The notes below the pieces were generated by a model, which was given only the letters and a program-made list of their open reading frames with translations, searched no databases and was not told the DNA's origin. Made by a program: the position numbers and the translations under genes. DNA of 64,000 nt, taken from the NCBI GenBank assembly GCA_021442455.1, contig JABUSY010000021.1, forward strand, positions 80,630 through 144,629, given 5' to 3'. Each line of letters opens with the position of its first letter. Position 1 is the first letter of the stretch. Origin of the DNA: Lachnospiraceae bacterium (lineage in GTDB: Bacteria > Bacillota > Clostridia > Lachnospirales > Lachnospiraceae). Below, one piece after another: positions 1-9,009 of the stretch.

Positions 1-439
1 ATGTCCTGTCCAGCACATATTGCATAAATTGTATTTAGGTTTTAGTATTAATCCCCTTATTACATGTTTTATCAGAATTTTAGTTGGCATTGTCATGGTA
101 ATGTGATAAACGTTCCTTTTTGTGATGAGTCAATGTTTTAAATTTCTTTGTTTTATCACAACCGCTTTCCAGCTAAGGAAATCGAGATATATAGGTATTA
201 CTATAACAAAAAATCTAGTGCATGTATAGATGAAATTGAATATTTATTCTGAATGATGAAATATGTTGCGACAATTGCGCTAAGATAACTAACCAGTATT
301 TTCAAAATCATGAGTGTGATATCATTGGATGTTGATTAGCAGTAGTGAAGTAATGAAACGGAACGGAAGTGAAAAATATGGATGCATTCGATGCTCAACG
401 CTATATTTTTAAATAAAAATATGAAAGAATTGCTCATGA

Positions 440-1000
440 GATTAGGGCAGTGACGAAAATTGTAAAATGTCCGGAGTATCACAAGCGACAGTATCGCGGT
501 ATCTTCACAATGGAAATGATCACGACAATAAGAGTTTGAGTCTTCTTCACAGATGCGTGGGTTCTGTAAATGACACAGATGAATCTAGTTGGAATAATTA
601 TTTTTAAGATTCATGTGGATTTGATTAGTTGAATGGTGGAAAAGGTATCAACAACGTAGTGTCAGATTTCAAATATGAGTTGTTATTTACAAACATAAAT
701 AATTATGCGACAAATAAAGTAAAATATTTGAAGGTTTTCACTTCAAACAACCAGATGAATCAGGTGGATGGTGTGATTCTGCTCGGAACAATTCTGACTC
801 GGGAGTAGAGGAAAGTGATTCGGGAGATGCTACTTCCTGTTGTGATATTTGGAAGAAAAAATAAATATGTTAATAGAATTATTGTTCTGTAAAGAGGACA
901 AGATTAACTCTAGAGAACAATTGCTTACGGATATAGGAGTGATGAGCTGACACGGAGATTTGAGCAATATGCTGAAAATATCCCTTGTTTTTTGTGCAAT
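440..1000 (+). pseudogene. Decayed LacI/GalR-family transcriptional regulator
   Basis: No open frame survives, but three pieces of a LacI-family repressor appear in the right order. The helix-turn-helix reads MSGVSQATVSRYLHNGN from about 467. The start of the sugar-binding domain reads QVDGVILLGTILTRE near 755-805. The core strand LLPVVIFGRKN follows near 820-860. Frameshifts and stops separate the pieces; the helix-turn-helix itself is one base out of frame with the preceding KIVK. The family represses carbohydrate operons, but the target is unknown because the neighbours are also destroyed. The end is approximate. The family assignment is firm; the 3' limit is not. Confidence 0.75.
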
Positions 1001-1329
1001 CATTCAAACTGATTTTAATTTACTGAGGAAAGCGGACTTATCATATATTTTAAATATATAATCGATCTCATCTGAGATTAACAAATATAGATTGGAGAAT
1101 ATGCTTATCCTTTAAGAATAATATCACAATTAATTACAGAAATGAGGTGAAAGGGAATACTGAATATTATATCGACAGCTAATTTGTGCCACTAGACAGC
1201 ATCTGGTAATTACAGACAATGAGCAGGAAAGAAGCTCTGGAAGAAATCAAGGGCGTGTTCGTATCCTTCGCATAGAAGCAGATTATCTTTGAAACAGAAA
1301 GTGTGAACACCATGATTACTGTGTTCATG

Positions 1330-1520
1330 TTTGCTTAAATTACATTAGAAAAAAGATAAATATAGATGATGTGGGAACCTATGTCAGATTGGTATGCTTG
1401 TTCGTCAATGTAGTTCAAAGACTTCTCAGGTAAAAGTGAAATTTAAAGGAAAAATCGTTGATGCGAAGAAGTTGATGGTCTGGCTGATCTTCTTTGGAGT
1501 AAAAAAACAAAAAATAAAGA
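1330..1520 (+). pseudogene. Decayed HPr-like phosphocarrier protein
   Basis: Two overlapping frames resemble an HPr/Crh protein. One reads YVRLVCLFVNVVQRLL, like the HPr segment around the active-site helix (A-R-P-A-x-x-F-V-x-x-A). The next frame reads SQVKVKFKGKIVDAKKLM, then WLIFFGVKK, matching the usual strand, the N-A-K-S motif and the following helix. The catalytic His position is not preserved. A frameshift lies near 1420. HPr takes part in PTS phosphotransfer and catabolite control. The likeness rests on a short segment, so confidence is moderate. Confidence 0.5.
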
Positions 1521-2675
1521 GAAGAAGTAGATAGACTTCTATAACACTTTTTCAAAGCGAACCTGTGCCTTAAATTTCTATACCGAAAGAGTCAAAGATG
1601 AAAAAATATTATGGGGAAAAATTATTAATATAAAGAATCGAAAGAATATTATTTTTAGAAAAAATAATTTGAAAGTATAAGGTGAAAAACGCAGAAATTA
1701 CGTGCTATGAATAAGCAAAAACGCTAAGCCAGCTATGAAATAGATGTTCTAAAGGTTAGAGAGGGAAATACGGTAATATTGGAGATTCATGTTATGCTGT
1801 TGGAGGATGACGATTTCAAGAATGTTATACGTAATATGGTAATAATTTAGCAAGTAAATGTTGAATATTCCGTCGTGGCCAGGAGATTTTTTTGAGTTGT
1901 TCACGTAAATAGAGTATGAATATTTTCGTGTTTGGTCAGCAGATAATATTTCTGAAAAAGTCATATTCATTCTCTCAGGGGAAAAACTAAGAAGAAAATT
2001 TGATATATTTGGTGGTCATTGCCGTTAATGACTTGATATTCATTGAACTTGTAGAAGGCATTAGATTTGTAGAACAAGCTGGGATCGTTCAATTTTCATA
2101 TATCGATACCGATAAGGAGCATGAAGATATCCGCGCTGCTAGATATTTAAGATTATCTCAAAATGGATCTATCCGGATGGAGATTGTAAATGGGGCCACA
2201 GCGGCACTCTGATCTAAGACTCAGATAAAGAAATCTAATGGAGATGACACTATAAGGCTGAGTAAGGAAGCACATTACTCTTTAATGAGGGAAAAGATCA
2301 GTGTCTATACCAATATCGACAGTCTAGTCGATGCGCGATAGTGTTATCTAACTTTGCAGCATGTAGAGGTACTCCGGGTTTGATGGTGAAAAGTTCTGTA
2401 GATTTAGCTTGATGCATTTGTTGCTAGGCAATGGTATTGGCAGTGAGAAAGTAAATGCGGAACGGCAGAGACAGAATTTAACTTCTGTATAAGCTAGCAG
2501 TGGAACTTTTTGGCGCCTTTTGCTACTTTTCTAGTTTTTCAGGCAGAGCGAAATATAATATTGTTGAAATTGAAAAATTGTGTATTTTCCGTTAGAATAA
2601 TGATAGAAGTTGGCAAAAATTCAAAAATGCCAGATGTCTTACTAATTGGATTAGGAGTCCTTAGGGGGAATAAAT
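1521..2675. other. Decayed stretch before murE, possible sugar-binding-fold fragment
   Basis: About 1.15 kb without an intact gene. The longest open piece, 2000-2212 on the plus strand, reads VNDLIFIELVEGIRFVEQAG and continues IVQFSYIDTDKEHEDIRAAR. Its spacing resembles the first strand-helix-strand of a LacI or periplasmic sugar-binding fold (pattern N-P-F-x-x-E-L-v-x-G-I ... T-D-x-D-x-x-x-E). It has no clean start signal and breaks off after 70 codons, so it is most likely another remnant. Nothing else here is recognisable. Confidence 0.3.
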
Positions 2676-4211
2676 ATGAATTTTACAGTTGGAGAGTATC
2701 TAAATCTGCTAGAAGGTGAAAATCAAGCAATCACCAGTGAGCTGTATCGGATGAGAGAGGAAGAGGTGTCTAGCATTACCTATGAATCCGCGAAGGCCGA
2801 TCCGGGCAGCTTGTTCATATGTAAGGGGGCGTTATTTAAAAAGACGTATTTAGAAGAAGCAGTTTTTAAGGGAAGTATTTGCTATATCAGCGAAAAGGAT
2901 TATGGACTGGAGCAGGTAGCGCATATTCTTGTGAAAAATGTACGAGCAGCAATGCCGCTTCTGGCAAAAAAGTTTTATCAAGTTCCGGAAGGAATACTGA
3001 AGTATATAGGAATTACGGGTACGAAAGGAAAAACTACAACTACGTATTACATTAAAAAGATTTTTGATGAATATATGAAGCAGACGGGTGGACGGGATAT
3101 TGCTTGCTTAACTTCTGTAGAAACTTATGACGGGAAGGAACGGAAATCGGCCCGCATCACGACGCCGGAATCTCTGGAGTTGTATCGCCATTTCAGGAAT
3201 GCATGTGACAGCGGAATTACCTATCTGGCAATGGAGGTGTCCAGTCAAGCTCTCAAATATGGAAGAGTTTCAGGCATTTCTTTTGATGTAGGAGTATTTC
3301 TAAATATCTCAGAGGATCATATCAGCCCAGTGGAGCATAAAAATTTTAAAGACTATTTTTGCTCTAAGCTTCGATTGTTCTCTCAAGTTCGAACAGCAGT
3401 CGTAAATTTGGATTCTGAATTCAGCCGTATGCTTTTAATTAAGGCCTCTTCGGCTGGCCGGATATTGACGTTTGGTACGAAACCTGGAGCCGATATTTAC
3501 GGGCATGATATATGTGTGGAGAATGGTACAGTGAGCTTTTTTGTCACTTGCGATCGTTTTGAAGGAAAATTTTCACTGGCCATGCATGGGATTTTTAATG
3601 TTGAAAATGCCTTGGCATCCATTGCTGTTGCTTATGCCTATGAGTTGCCGCTCGCGACGATGCAAAAGGTACTGAAAGAAGTGACTTTGAATGGGCGTAT
3701 GGAAGAATACAACAGCCGAAATCAGAAGCTGAAGGTTATAGTAGATTATGCTCATAATGGCCTGAGTTTTGAGAAGATTTTTGCTTCTGTCCGGATGGAA
3801 TATCCGGATTACAAAATTGTTTCCGTGTTTGGATGTCCTGGAGGAAAAGCGTTGAACCGGCGGAGAGACATGGGGTTGATTGCCGGAAAATTTTGCAGTA
3901 AAGTCTATCTTTCGACGGATGATCCAGGACCGGAAGAGATTAAGGATATCTGTATGGAAATCGGTCGTTTTGTTGAGGATACCGGTTGTTCCTACGAGTG
4001 TATTTTTGACCGGGAGGAAGCTATCAAAAAGGCCATAATGGAAGCAAAAGGAGATACAGTTGTGCTGGTGCTCGGCAAAGGTGGGGAAAATAATCAGAGG
4101 ATTGGTCAGATATTTTGCGCTTATAAATCTGATGCAGAGGTTGTGAGAGAATGTATCAGAGAATATGACAGCAAGCTTCTTGATGAAAGAATGGGGTTGT
4201 CTGTAGAATAA
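2676..4211 (+). CDS. murE: UDP-MurNAc-tripeptide synthetase (MurE-family Mur ligase)
   Basis: A cytoplasmic ATP-dependent ligase that adds the third amino acid of the peptidoglycan stem to UDP-MurNAc-L-Ala-D-Glu. The 511 residues show the three Mur-ligase domains: an N-terminal UDP-binding region, a central ATPase with P-loop GTKGKT at about 115-120, and a C-terminal domain with FGCPGGKALNRR and VLVLGKGGE. At the third-residue selectivity loop, where meso-diaminopimelate enzymes carry D-N-P-R, this protein has DDPG (about 415-418). That argues against a standard DAP enzyme, but the true substrate cannot be read from sequence. A GGGGG ribosome site precedes the ATG. It stands alone between decayed DNA and convergent argG, so it may be an extra MurE-like ligase rather than the housekeeping copy. 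Confidence 0.85.
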   Translation: MNFTVGEYLNLLEGENQAITSELYRMREEEVSSITYESAKADPGSLFICKGALFKKTYLEEAVFKGSICYISEKDYGLEQVAHILVKNVRAAMPLLAKKFYQVPEGILKYIGITGTKGKTTTTYYIKKIFDEYMKQTGGRDIACLTSVETYDGKERKSARITTPESLELYRHFRNACDSGITYLAMEVSSQALKYGRVSGISFDVGVFLNISEDHISPVEHKNFKDYFCSKLRLFSQVRTAVVNLDSEFSRMLLIKASSAGRILTFGTKPGADIYGHDICVENGTVSFFVTCDRFEGKFSLAMHGIFNVENALASIAVAYAYELPLATMQKVLKEVTLNGRMEEYNSRNQKLKVIVDYAHNGLSFEKIFASVRMEYPDYKIVSVFGCPGGKALNRRRDMGLIAGKFCSKVYLSTDDPGPEEIKDICMEIGRFVEDTGCSYECIFDREEAIKKAIMEAKGDTVVLVLGKGGENNQRIGQIFCAYKSDAEVVRECIREYDSKLLDERMGLSVE

Positions 4212-4215
4212 AAAA

Positions 4216-4255
4216 CTCTATGCGAAAGGATATGTCCTTTGTCAATAAAATAGAG
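4216..4255 (+). terminator. Weak hairpin between convergent murE and argG
   Basis: An inner perfect stem AAAGGA-tatg-TCCTTT (4225-4240) is flanked by the outer arms CTCTAT and ATAGAG. It lies just after the murE stop in a convergent intergenic gap. There is no long T run immediately after it, so activity as an intrinsic terminator is uncertain. Confidence 0.3.
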
Positions 4256-4300
4256 AGCATATTCTTCCACACAAAATTTTTTTTATTAATATATTTTACT

Positions 4301-5533
4301 TCATTTTATTGTTGATTCTTTTTCCATTTCCTGTAGTTTCATCGAGCGGACCTTCAGAGGTAGGCCAAACAGAGTAATGAAACCGCTGGCGTCTTGATGA
4401 TCGTATAGCTGTCCAGTTTTGAAAGAGGCTAGAGATTGGTTATACAGGCTATACGGGGAACTAGTGCTTGTTTTGATGATATTACCCTTGTACAGCTTTA
4501 TTTTAACTTCTCCGGTTACATATTTTTGAGTGCATGTTACAAAGGCCTGTATTGCTTCTCTAAGAGGAGTGAACCATTTTCCTTCATATACAATCTGGGC
4601 AAACTGACTTCCTAAATTCTTTTTTGTCTCCAATGTTTCTCGGTCGAGGATCAGTTCCTCCAGCTGGTCATGTGCCTCCATTAGGATAGTTCCGCCTGGA
4701 GTCTCGTATACGCCACGAGATTTCATACCGACGACGCGGTTTTCCACAATGTCGACGATACCAATGCCATGTTTGCCACCCAAAGCGTTCAGAGCGGCTA
4801 TAATTTCAGACACCTTCATTGCTTTTGCATTCAGAGTTTTAGGGATGCCTTGTTCGAACGTAAGAGTTAGGTATTCCGGTTCGTCTGGAGCTTTCTCCGG
4901 AGTAATACCGAGTACCAGCATGTGGTCATAGTTAGGTTCGTTGGCAGGGTCTTCCAGCTCTAGCCCTTCATGACTGATATGCCATAGGTTTCGGTCACGA
5001 CTATAGCTGTTGTTGTCAGAAAAAGGCAAGTCTATGCCGTGTGCTTTGCAGAATTCCATTTCTGCTTCGCGAGAATCCATTTTCCATAATTCCGGCATAC
5101 GCCAAGGCGCAATTACTTTCAAATCAGGAGCCAGAGCCTTAAAGGCTAATTCAAAACGGATTTGGTCGTTTCCTTTTCCGGTAGCTCCGTGACAAATAGC
5201 TTTTGCTCCCTCTTTGCGGGCAATCTCAACCAGTTTTTTGGCGATAACTGGACGGGCCATAGAGGTTCCTAGTAAATATTTGTGCTCATAGACAGCGCCA
5301 GCTTTCACGCAGGGCATGATGAAATCATCACAAAATTCATCAGTAACATCTTCTATGTATAGCTTGGTGGCGCCGGACAATTTAGCTCTTTCGTTCAGAT
5401 CGTTTAATTCGTTGCCTTGACCGCAGTCAACGCAGCAGCAAATTACGTCATAACCAAAATGCTCCTTGAGCCACGGAATAGTTGCAGTAGTGTCTAACCC
5501 ACCGGAATATGCTAAAATAACTTTTTCGTTCAT
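4301..5533 (-). CDS. argG: Argininosuccinate synthase
   Basis: Condenses citrulline and aspartate with ATP to give argininosuccinate, the penultimate step of arginine synthesis, in the cytoplasm. The 410-residue product opens with KVILAYSGGLDTTATIPWL, the N-type ATP pyrophosphatase loop (SGGLDT), and contains the conserved GATGKGNDQIRFELA block. Length is normal for the family. I set the start at the ATG of MNEKVILAY because AAGGAGGG lies just upstream (5541-5548); an in-frame ATG 16 codons further upstream lacks such a site. It is divergent from argC and has its own promoter and ArgR-like box. argH, the next step, is not in the window. Confidence 0.97.
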   Translation of the reverse strand: MNEKVILAYSGGLDTTATIPWLKEHFGYDVICCCVDCGQGNELNDLNERAKLSGATKLYIEDVTDEFCDDFIMPCVKAGAVYEHKYLLGTSMARPVIAKKLVEIARKEGAKAICHGATGKGNDQIRFELAFKALAPDLKVIAPWRMPELWKMDSREAEMEFCKAHGIDLPFSDNNSYSRDRNLWHISHEGLELEDPANEPNYDHMLVLGITPEKAPDEPEYLTLTFEQGIPKTLNAKAMKVSEIIAALNALGGKHGIGIVDIVENRVVGMKSRGVYETPGGTILMEAHDQLEELILDRETLETKKNLGSQFAQIVYEGKWFTPLREAIQAFVTCTQKYVTGEVKIKLYKGNIIKTSTSSPYSLYNQSLASFKTGQLYDHQDASGFITLFGLPLKVRSMKLQEMEKESTIK

Positions 5534-5562
5534 GATAGAACCCTCCTTAGTTAAATATACGC

Positions 5563-5598
5563 ATGTAAAAATATACATCAATGCTAAAGAATATGCAA
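5563..5598 (-). promoter_or_regulatory. argG promoter with overlapping ArgR-like box
   Basis: On the minus strand, -35 TTGCAT (5593-5598) and -10 TATATT (5570-5575) are separated by 17 bases. A perfect palindrome, ATGTA-6-TACAT (5563-5578), covers the -10. Its AT-rich core and TGTA/TACA arms resemble Gram-positive arginine-repressor boxes. Promoter and palindrome are seen directly; ArgR binding is inferred. Confidence 0.65.
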
Positions 5599-5625
5599 GG
5601 GTTAATATTTAAAAGTTAAAAAAAC

Positions 5626-5661
5626 TTGCATATTTTGAGAAATAAATGTATAATTTATAAT
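5626..5661 (+). promoter_or_regulatory. argCJBD promoter with overlapping ArgR-like box
   Basis: -35 TTGCAT (5626-5631), a 17-base spacer and -10 TATAAT (5649-5654). An imperfect palindrome, ATGTATAATTTATAAT (5646-5661), covers the -10. Layout and sequence closely mirror the divergent argG promoter about 30 bases away, which suggests shared control by an arginine repressor. Confidence 0.65.
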
Positions 5662-5749
5662 TGCGTATAATATGGACATAGGACATAAACGAATATGTGT
5701 GAGTTCATGCATTATTCAGATTATAGAAGGGAAAAGGGATAGGAGGACT

Positions 5750-6790
5750 ATGATTAAAGCTGGAATTATTGGATCTACAGGTTATGCGGGTGCTGAATTA
5801 GTACGTTTGCTTCTGGGACATGAGGATGTGAGAATTGTCTGGTATGGTTCTAGGAACTATATCAATGAGAAGTATTCAGGGGTTTATCAAAATATGTTTC
5901 GTTTGGTGGAGAATATCTGCCAGGATGATAATATAAAGGAATTGGCAAATGCTGCAGATGTGATATTTACGGCGACACCACAGGGTTTTTGTGCGTCTCT
6001 TATAAATGAGGATATATTGAATAAAAGCAAGATTATTGACTTGAGTGCAGATTTCAGGTTTAAGAATGTGAAGGTTTACCAAGAGTGGTATAAAATAGAA
6101 CATCGAGCGTCTCAGTATATTTCTGAAGCAGTTTACGGGCTGTGTGAAATTAACAGAGAGGCTGTGAAACAGTCTAGATTGGTGGCAAATCCAGGATGCT
6201 ATACGACCTGTTCGATTTTGAGTATCTATCCGCTTCTGAAGGAGAAAATGATAGACGGGAATACGATCATTGTCGATGCAAAATCAGGCACTTCAGGTGC
6301 TGGTAGAGGTACAAAAGTGGATACTCTGTTTTGCGAGGTGAATGAAAGTATTAAGGCATATGGGGTAGCTACTCACCGGCATACGCCTGAGATTGAGGAG
6401 CAACTGAGTTATGCGGCAGGATATCCAGTTACGATTAATTTTACACCCCATCTGGTTTCTGTAAATAGAGGGATTTTGATTACGGCTTACGCCTCTTTGG
6501 TAAAAAATGTTTCTTGGGAGGATGTACAGGAAATTTATAAGAAATATTATCAAGATGAGTGTTTTATTCGCCTTCTGGACAGAGATGTATGTCCACAGAC
6601 AAAATGGGTAAAGGGTAGTAATTATGTGGATATTAGTTTTAAACTGGATCATCGCACAAAGCGTATTATCATGATGAGCGCGCTGGATAATCTGGTAAAG
6701 GGAGCAGCTGGGCAGGCAGTGCAGAATATGAATCTGATGTTTGGCTTGGATGAGGCAAAAGGTCTTCATTTGGTTCCTATATTTCCGTAA
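5750..6790 (+). CDS. argC: N-acetyl-gamma-glutamyl-phosphate reductase
   Basis: NADPH-dependent reduction of N-acetylglutamyl phosphate to the semialdehyde, third step of the acetylated arginine pathway. The 346-residue protein begins with the dinucleotide-binding motif GIIGSTGYAGAELVRLL and has the catalytic cysteine in VANPGCYTTC (about residue 150) and GTSGAGRGT downstream. The start is the ATG at 5750, placed by AGGAGGA at 5741-5747; an upstream in-frame ATG at 5672 has no ribosome site and would add non-conserved residues. First gene of the tight argC-J-B-D operon. Confidence 0.96.
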   Translation: MIKAGIIGSTGYAGAELVRLLLGHEDVRIVWYGSRNYINEKYSGVYQNMFRLVENICQDDNIKELANAADVIFTATPQGFCASLINEDILNKSKIIDLSADFRFKNVKVYQEWYKIEHRASQYISEAVYGLCEINREAVKQSRLVANPGCYTTCSILSIYPLLKEKMIDGNTIIVDAKSGTSGAGRGTKVDTLFCEVNESIKAYGVATHRHTPEIEEQLSYAAGYPVTINFTPHLVSVNRGILITAYASLVKNVSWEDVQEIYKKYYQDECFIRLLDRDVCPQTKWVKGSNYVDISFKLDHRTKRIIMMSALDNLVKGAAGQAVQNMNLMFGLDEAKGLHLVPIFP

Positions 6791-6817
6791 AATATCATAG
6801 GTGGGAGAAAGTAAATT

Positions 6818-8041
6818 ATGAAAAAAATGGATAGTGGCGTGACGGCGGCTATTGGATTTCAAGCGGCAGGAGGAAGCGTAGGAATCAAACAAGGAAATGT
6901 AAAGGATATGGCACTGTTATACAGTATAGTTCCATGTGTAGTGGCAGGAACCTTTACAAGCAATATTATAAAAGCGGCCCCTGTGAAATGGGATCAACAC
7001 ATTGTTTATGACTGTGAAGCGGCTCAATCTGTGGTCTGCAACAGCGGTGTAGCTAATGCGTGTACAGGAGAAGAAGGCTACCGTTGCTGCATGGAAACGG
7101 CAAAAATTGCGGCTGAAGTTCTGAAAATTCCAGAAGATTCTGTCCTAGTGGCATCTACAGGGGTAATTGGGCAGCAAATACCTATAGATAAAATAATCGA
7201 GGGGATAAGAATGCTTGCCCCACTGCTGTCAAATTCTAGGGAGGCGGGAAGCTCAGCGGCTCAGGCTATCATGACGACAGATACCAGACAAAAGGAGATT
7301 GCGGTTTCTGTTGAAATAGGCGGAAAAATTGTGACTATCGGTGCCATGTGCAAGGGATCAGGCATGATATATCCTAATATGTGCACGATGCTGTCTTTTC
7401 TGACAACAGATGGGGATATTTCCAAGGCAATGTTGCAGGAGGCACTGTCTGAAGTTGTCAAAGATACATACAATATGGTATCTGTGGACGGAGATACGTC
7501 TACAAATGATACGGTGCTTTTGTTAGCCAATGGTCTTGCTGGAAATCCGATGATTACTAAAAAGGACAGAGATTACCAGAAATTTGTAGATGCTCTGTAT
7601 GAAGTTAATACAATACTTGCAAAAAAAATTGCCGGTGATGGCGAAGGAGCCACGACTTTGTTCGAGGTGAAAATTATCGGAGCACAGGATAGAGAGCAGG
7701 CGGTGGTACTGGCTAAATCTGTGATTACCTCTAACTTGATCAAAACTGCAATTTTTGGTCATGATGCCAATTGGGGTAGAATCTTATGTGCTATGGGATA
7801 TTCTGGTGCTAAATTCGATCCAGAAAAAGTGGATCTGTATTTAGAGAGTTCAGCCGGTAGGCTGCAGATTATTAAAAATTCTGTAGCTATTGATTACAGC
7901 GAAGAAGAGGCAACGGCGATTCTGTCTGAACCAGAAGTGAAGGTGCTTGCCGATCTAAAACAGGGAAAAGCGGAAGCTACTGCCTGGGGCTGCGACCTTA
8001 CTTATGATTATGTAAAAATCAATGCAGCTTACCGATCTTAA
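6818..8041 (+). CDS. argJ: Glutamate N-acetyltransferase / amino-acid acetyltransferase
   Basis: Transfers acetyl from N-acetylornithine to glutamate and so recycles the acetyl group; some members also use acetyl-CoA. The 407-residue precursor self-cleaves before a threonine. Here the site reads YPNMCTMLSF, so the nucleophile is about Thr190, and the residue before it is Cys rather than the more usual Ala. The oxyanion region STGVIGQ and the C-terminal EGATTLFEV block are present. It begins 27 bases after argC with GGTGGGAG upstream. I see no damage to the frame. Confidence 0.96.
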   Translation: MKKMDSGVTAAIGFQAAGGSVGIKQGNVKDMALLYSIVPCVVAGTFTSNIIKAAPVKWDQHIVYDCEAAQSVVCNSGVANACTGEEGYRCCMETAKIAAEVLKIPEDSVLVASTGVIGQQIPIDKIIEGIRMLAPLLSNSREAGSSAAQAIMTTDTRQKEIAVSVEIGGKIVTIGAMCKGSGMIYPNMCTMLSFLTTDGDISKAMLQEALSEVVKDTYNMVSVDGDTSTNDTVLLLANGLAGNPMITKKDRDYQKFVDALYEVNTILAKKIAGDGEGATTLFEVKIIGAQDREQAVVLAKSVITSNLIKTAIFGHDANWGRILCAMGYSGAKFDPEKVDLYLESSAGRLQIIKNSVAIDYSEEEATAILSEPEVKVLADLKQGKAEATAWGCDLTYDYVKINAAYRS

Positions 8042-8112
8042 CAAGTAGGGAATCAGTTACCTGTTTCCAAATCTGGTTAGTATATATAAATGTGATTGAG
8101 AGGATAAATGGC

Positions 8113-9009
8113 ATGGTTATGCAGAAGTATCTAGATAAAGCAGAGGCACTCATTGAAATGCTTCCTTATATTCAACGTTTGAGAAAGAAAATGATTGTGG
8201 TGAAATACGGTGGAAGTGCCATGATGGATGAAGAGTTAAAGAAAAATATTATAAAAGATGTAGTTCTGTTAAAGTTGGTTGGTGTTAAACTGATTATCGT
8301 GCACGGAGGAGGCAAGGAAATCTCTCGATGGGTTCATAAAGTAGATATGGAGTCTCAATTTATTAATGGCCTTCGAGTGACAGATCAGGATACAATAGAA
8401 GTGGTGGAAATGGTTCTCAATAAGATTAACAAGGAGTTGGTTACTCTGGTCCAGTCCCTGGGGGTTAAGGCTGTAGGTATCAGTGGAAAAGATGGAGGCT
8501 TGCTACAAGTGGGGAAGAAGCTATCAGGGGGAAAAGATATCGGATATGTGGGCGAGATCCGAAAAGTGGATCCAAAGATTCTCTATAATCTGCTAGAAAA
8601 GGATTTCCTTCCGATTGTATGTCCGATTGGAATAGATGACGCGTTTTGTTCTTATAACATTAATGCGGATGATACTGCCAGTGCTATTGCAAAATCTGTC
8701 AGCGCTGAACAGCTGGTGTTCGTGACGGATACAAAAGGAGTATTCTATGACAAGGATGATCCGTCTTCCATAATTCCGAAGCTGCATATTAAGGAGGCAG
8801 CCAGTCTCATTGATAATGGCAATGTAAACGGCGGTATGATTCCAAAACTGCAGAATTGCATTGACGCTATTAATCATGGTGTTTCTAGAGTGCATATCTT
8901 GGATGGAATGATTCCCCATTGTCTGTTGCTGGAAATATTTATGAATAAAGGAATTGGAACGGCGATTTTGATGGATGACGAGGAAAAAGTGTACAATGGA
9001 AATGATTGA
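8113..9009 (+). CDS. argB: Acetylglutamate kinase
   Basis: Phosphorylates N-acetylglutamate, the committed and usually arginine-inhibited step. The protein is 298 residues from the chosen ATG. It shows VVKYGGSAM, the glycine loop IVHGGGKEIS, the substrate motif GLRVTD, ISGKDGGL and NINADDTASAIA. The frame is open from a GTG at 8092, but GAGAGG lies about nine bases before 8113, and homology also begins near KYLDKAEALIEMLPYI. The tail overlaps argD by 14 bases, consistent with translational coupling. Confidence 0.95.
   Translation: MVMQKYLDKAEALIEMLPYIQRLRKKMIVVKYGGSAMMDEELKKNIIKDVVLLKLVGVKLIIVHGGGKEISRWVHKVDMESQFINGLRVTDQDTIEVVEMVLNKINKELVTLVQSLGVKAVGISGKDGGLLQVGKKLSGGKDIGYVGEIRKVDPKILYNLLEKDFLPIVCPIGIDDAFCSYNINADDTASAIAKSVSAEQLVFVTDTKGVFYDKDDPSSIIPKLHIKEAASLIDNGNVNGGMIPKLQNCIDAINHGVSRVHILDGMIPHCLLLEIFMNKGIGTAILMDDEEKVYNGND

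Noticed and set aside
2510-2719. 69-codon ORF overlapping the start of murE.
   Set aside because: It runs out of frame into murE and has no homology; it is a chance frame in decayed DNA.
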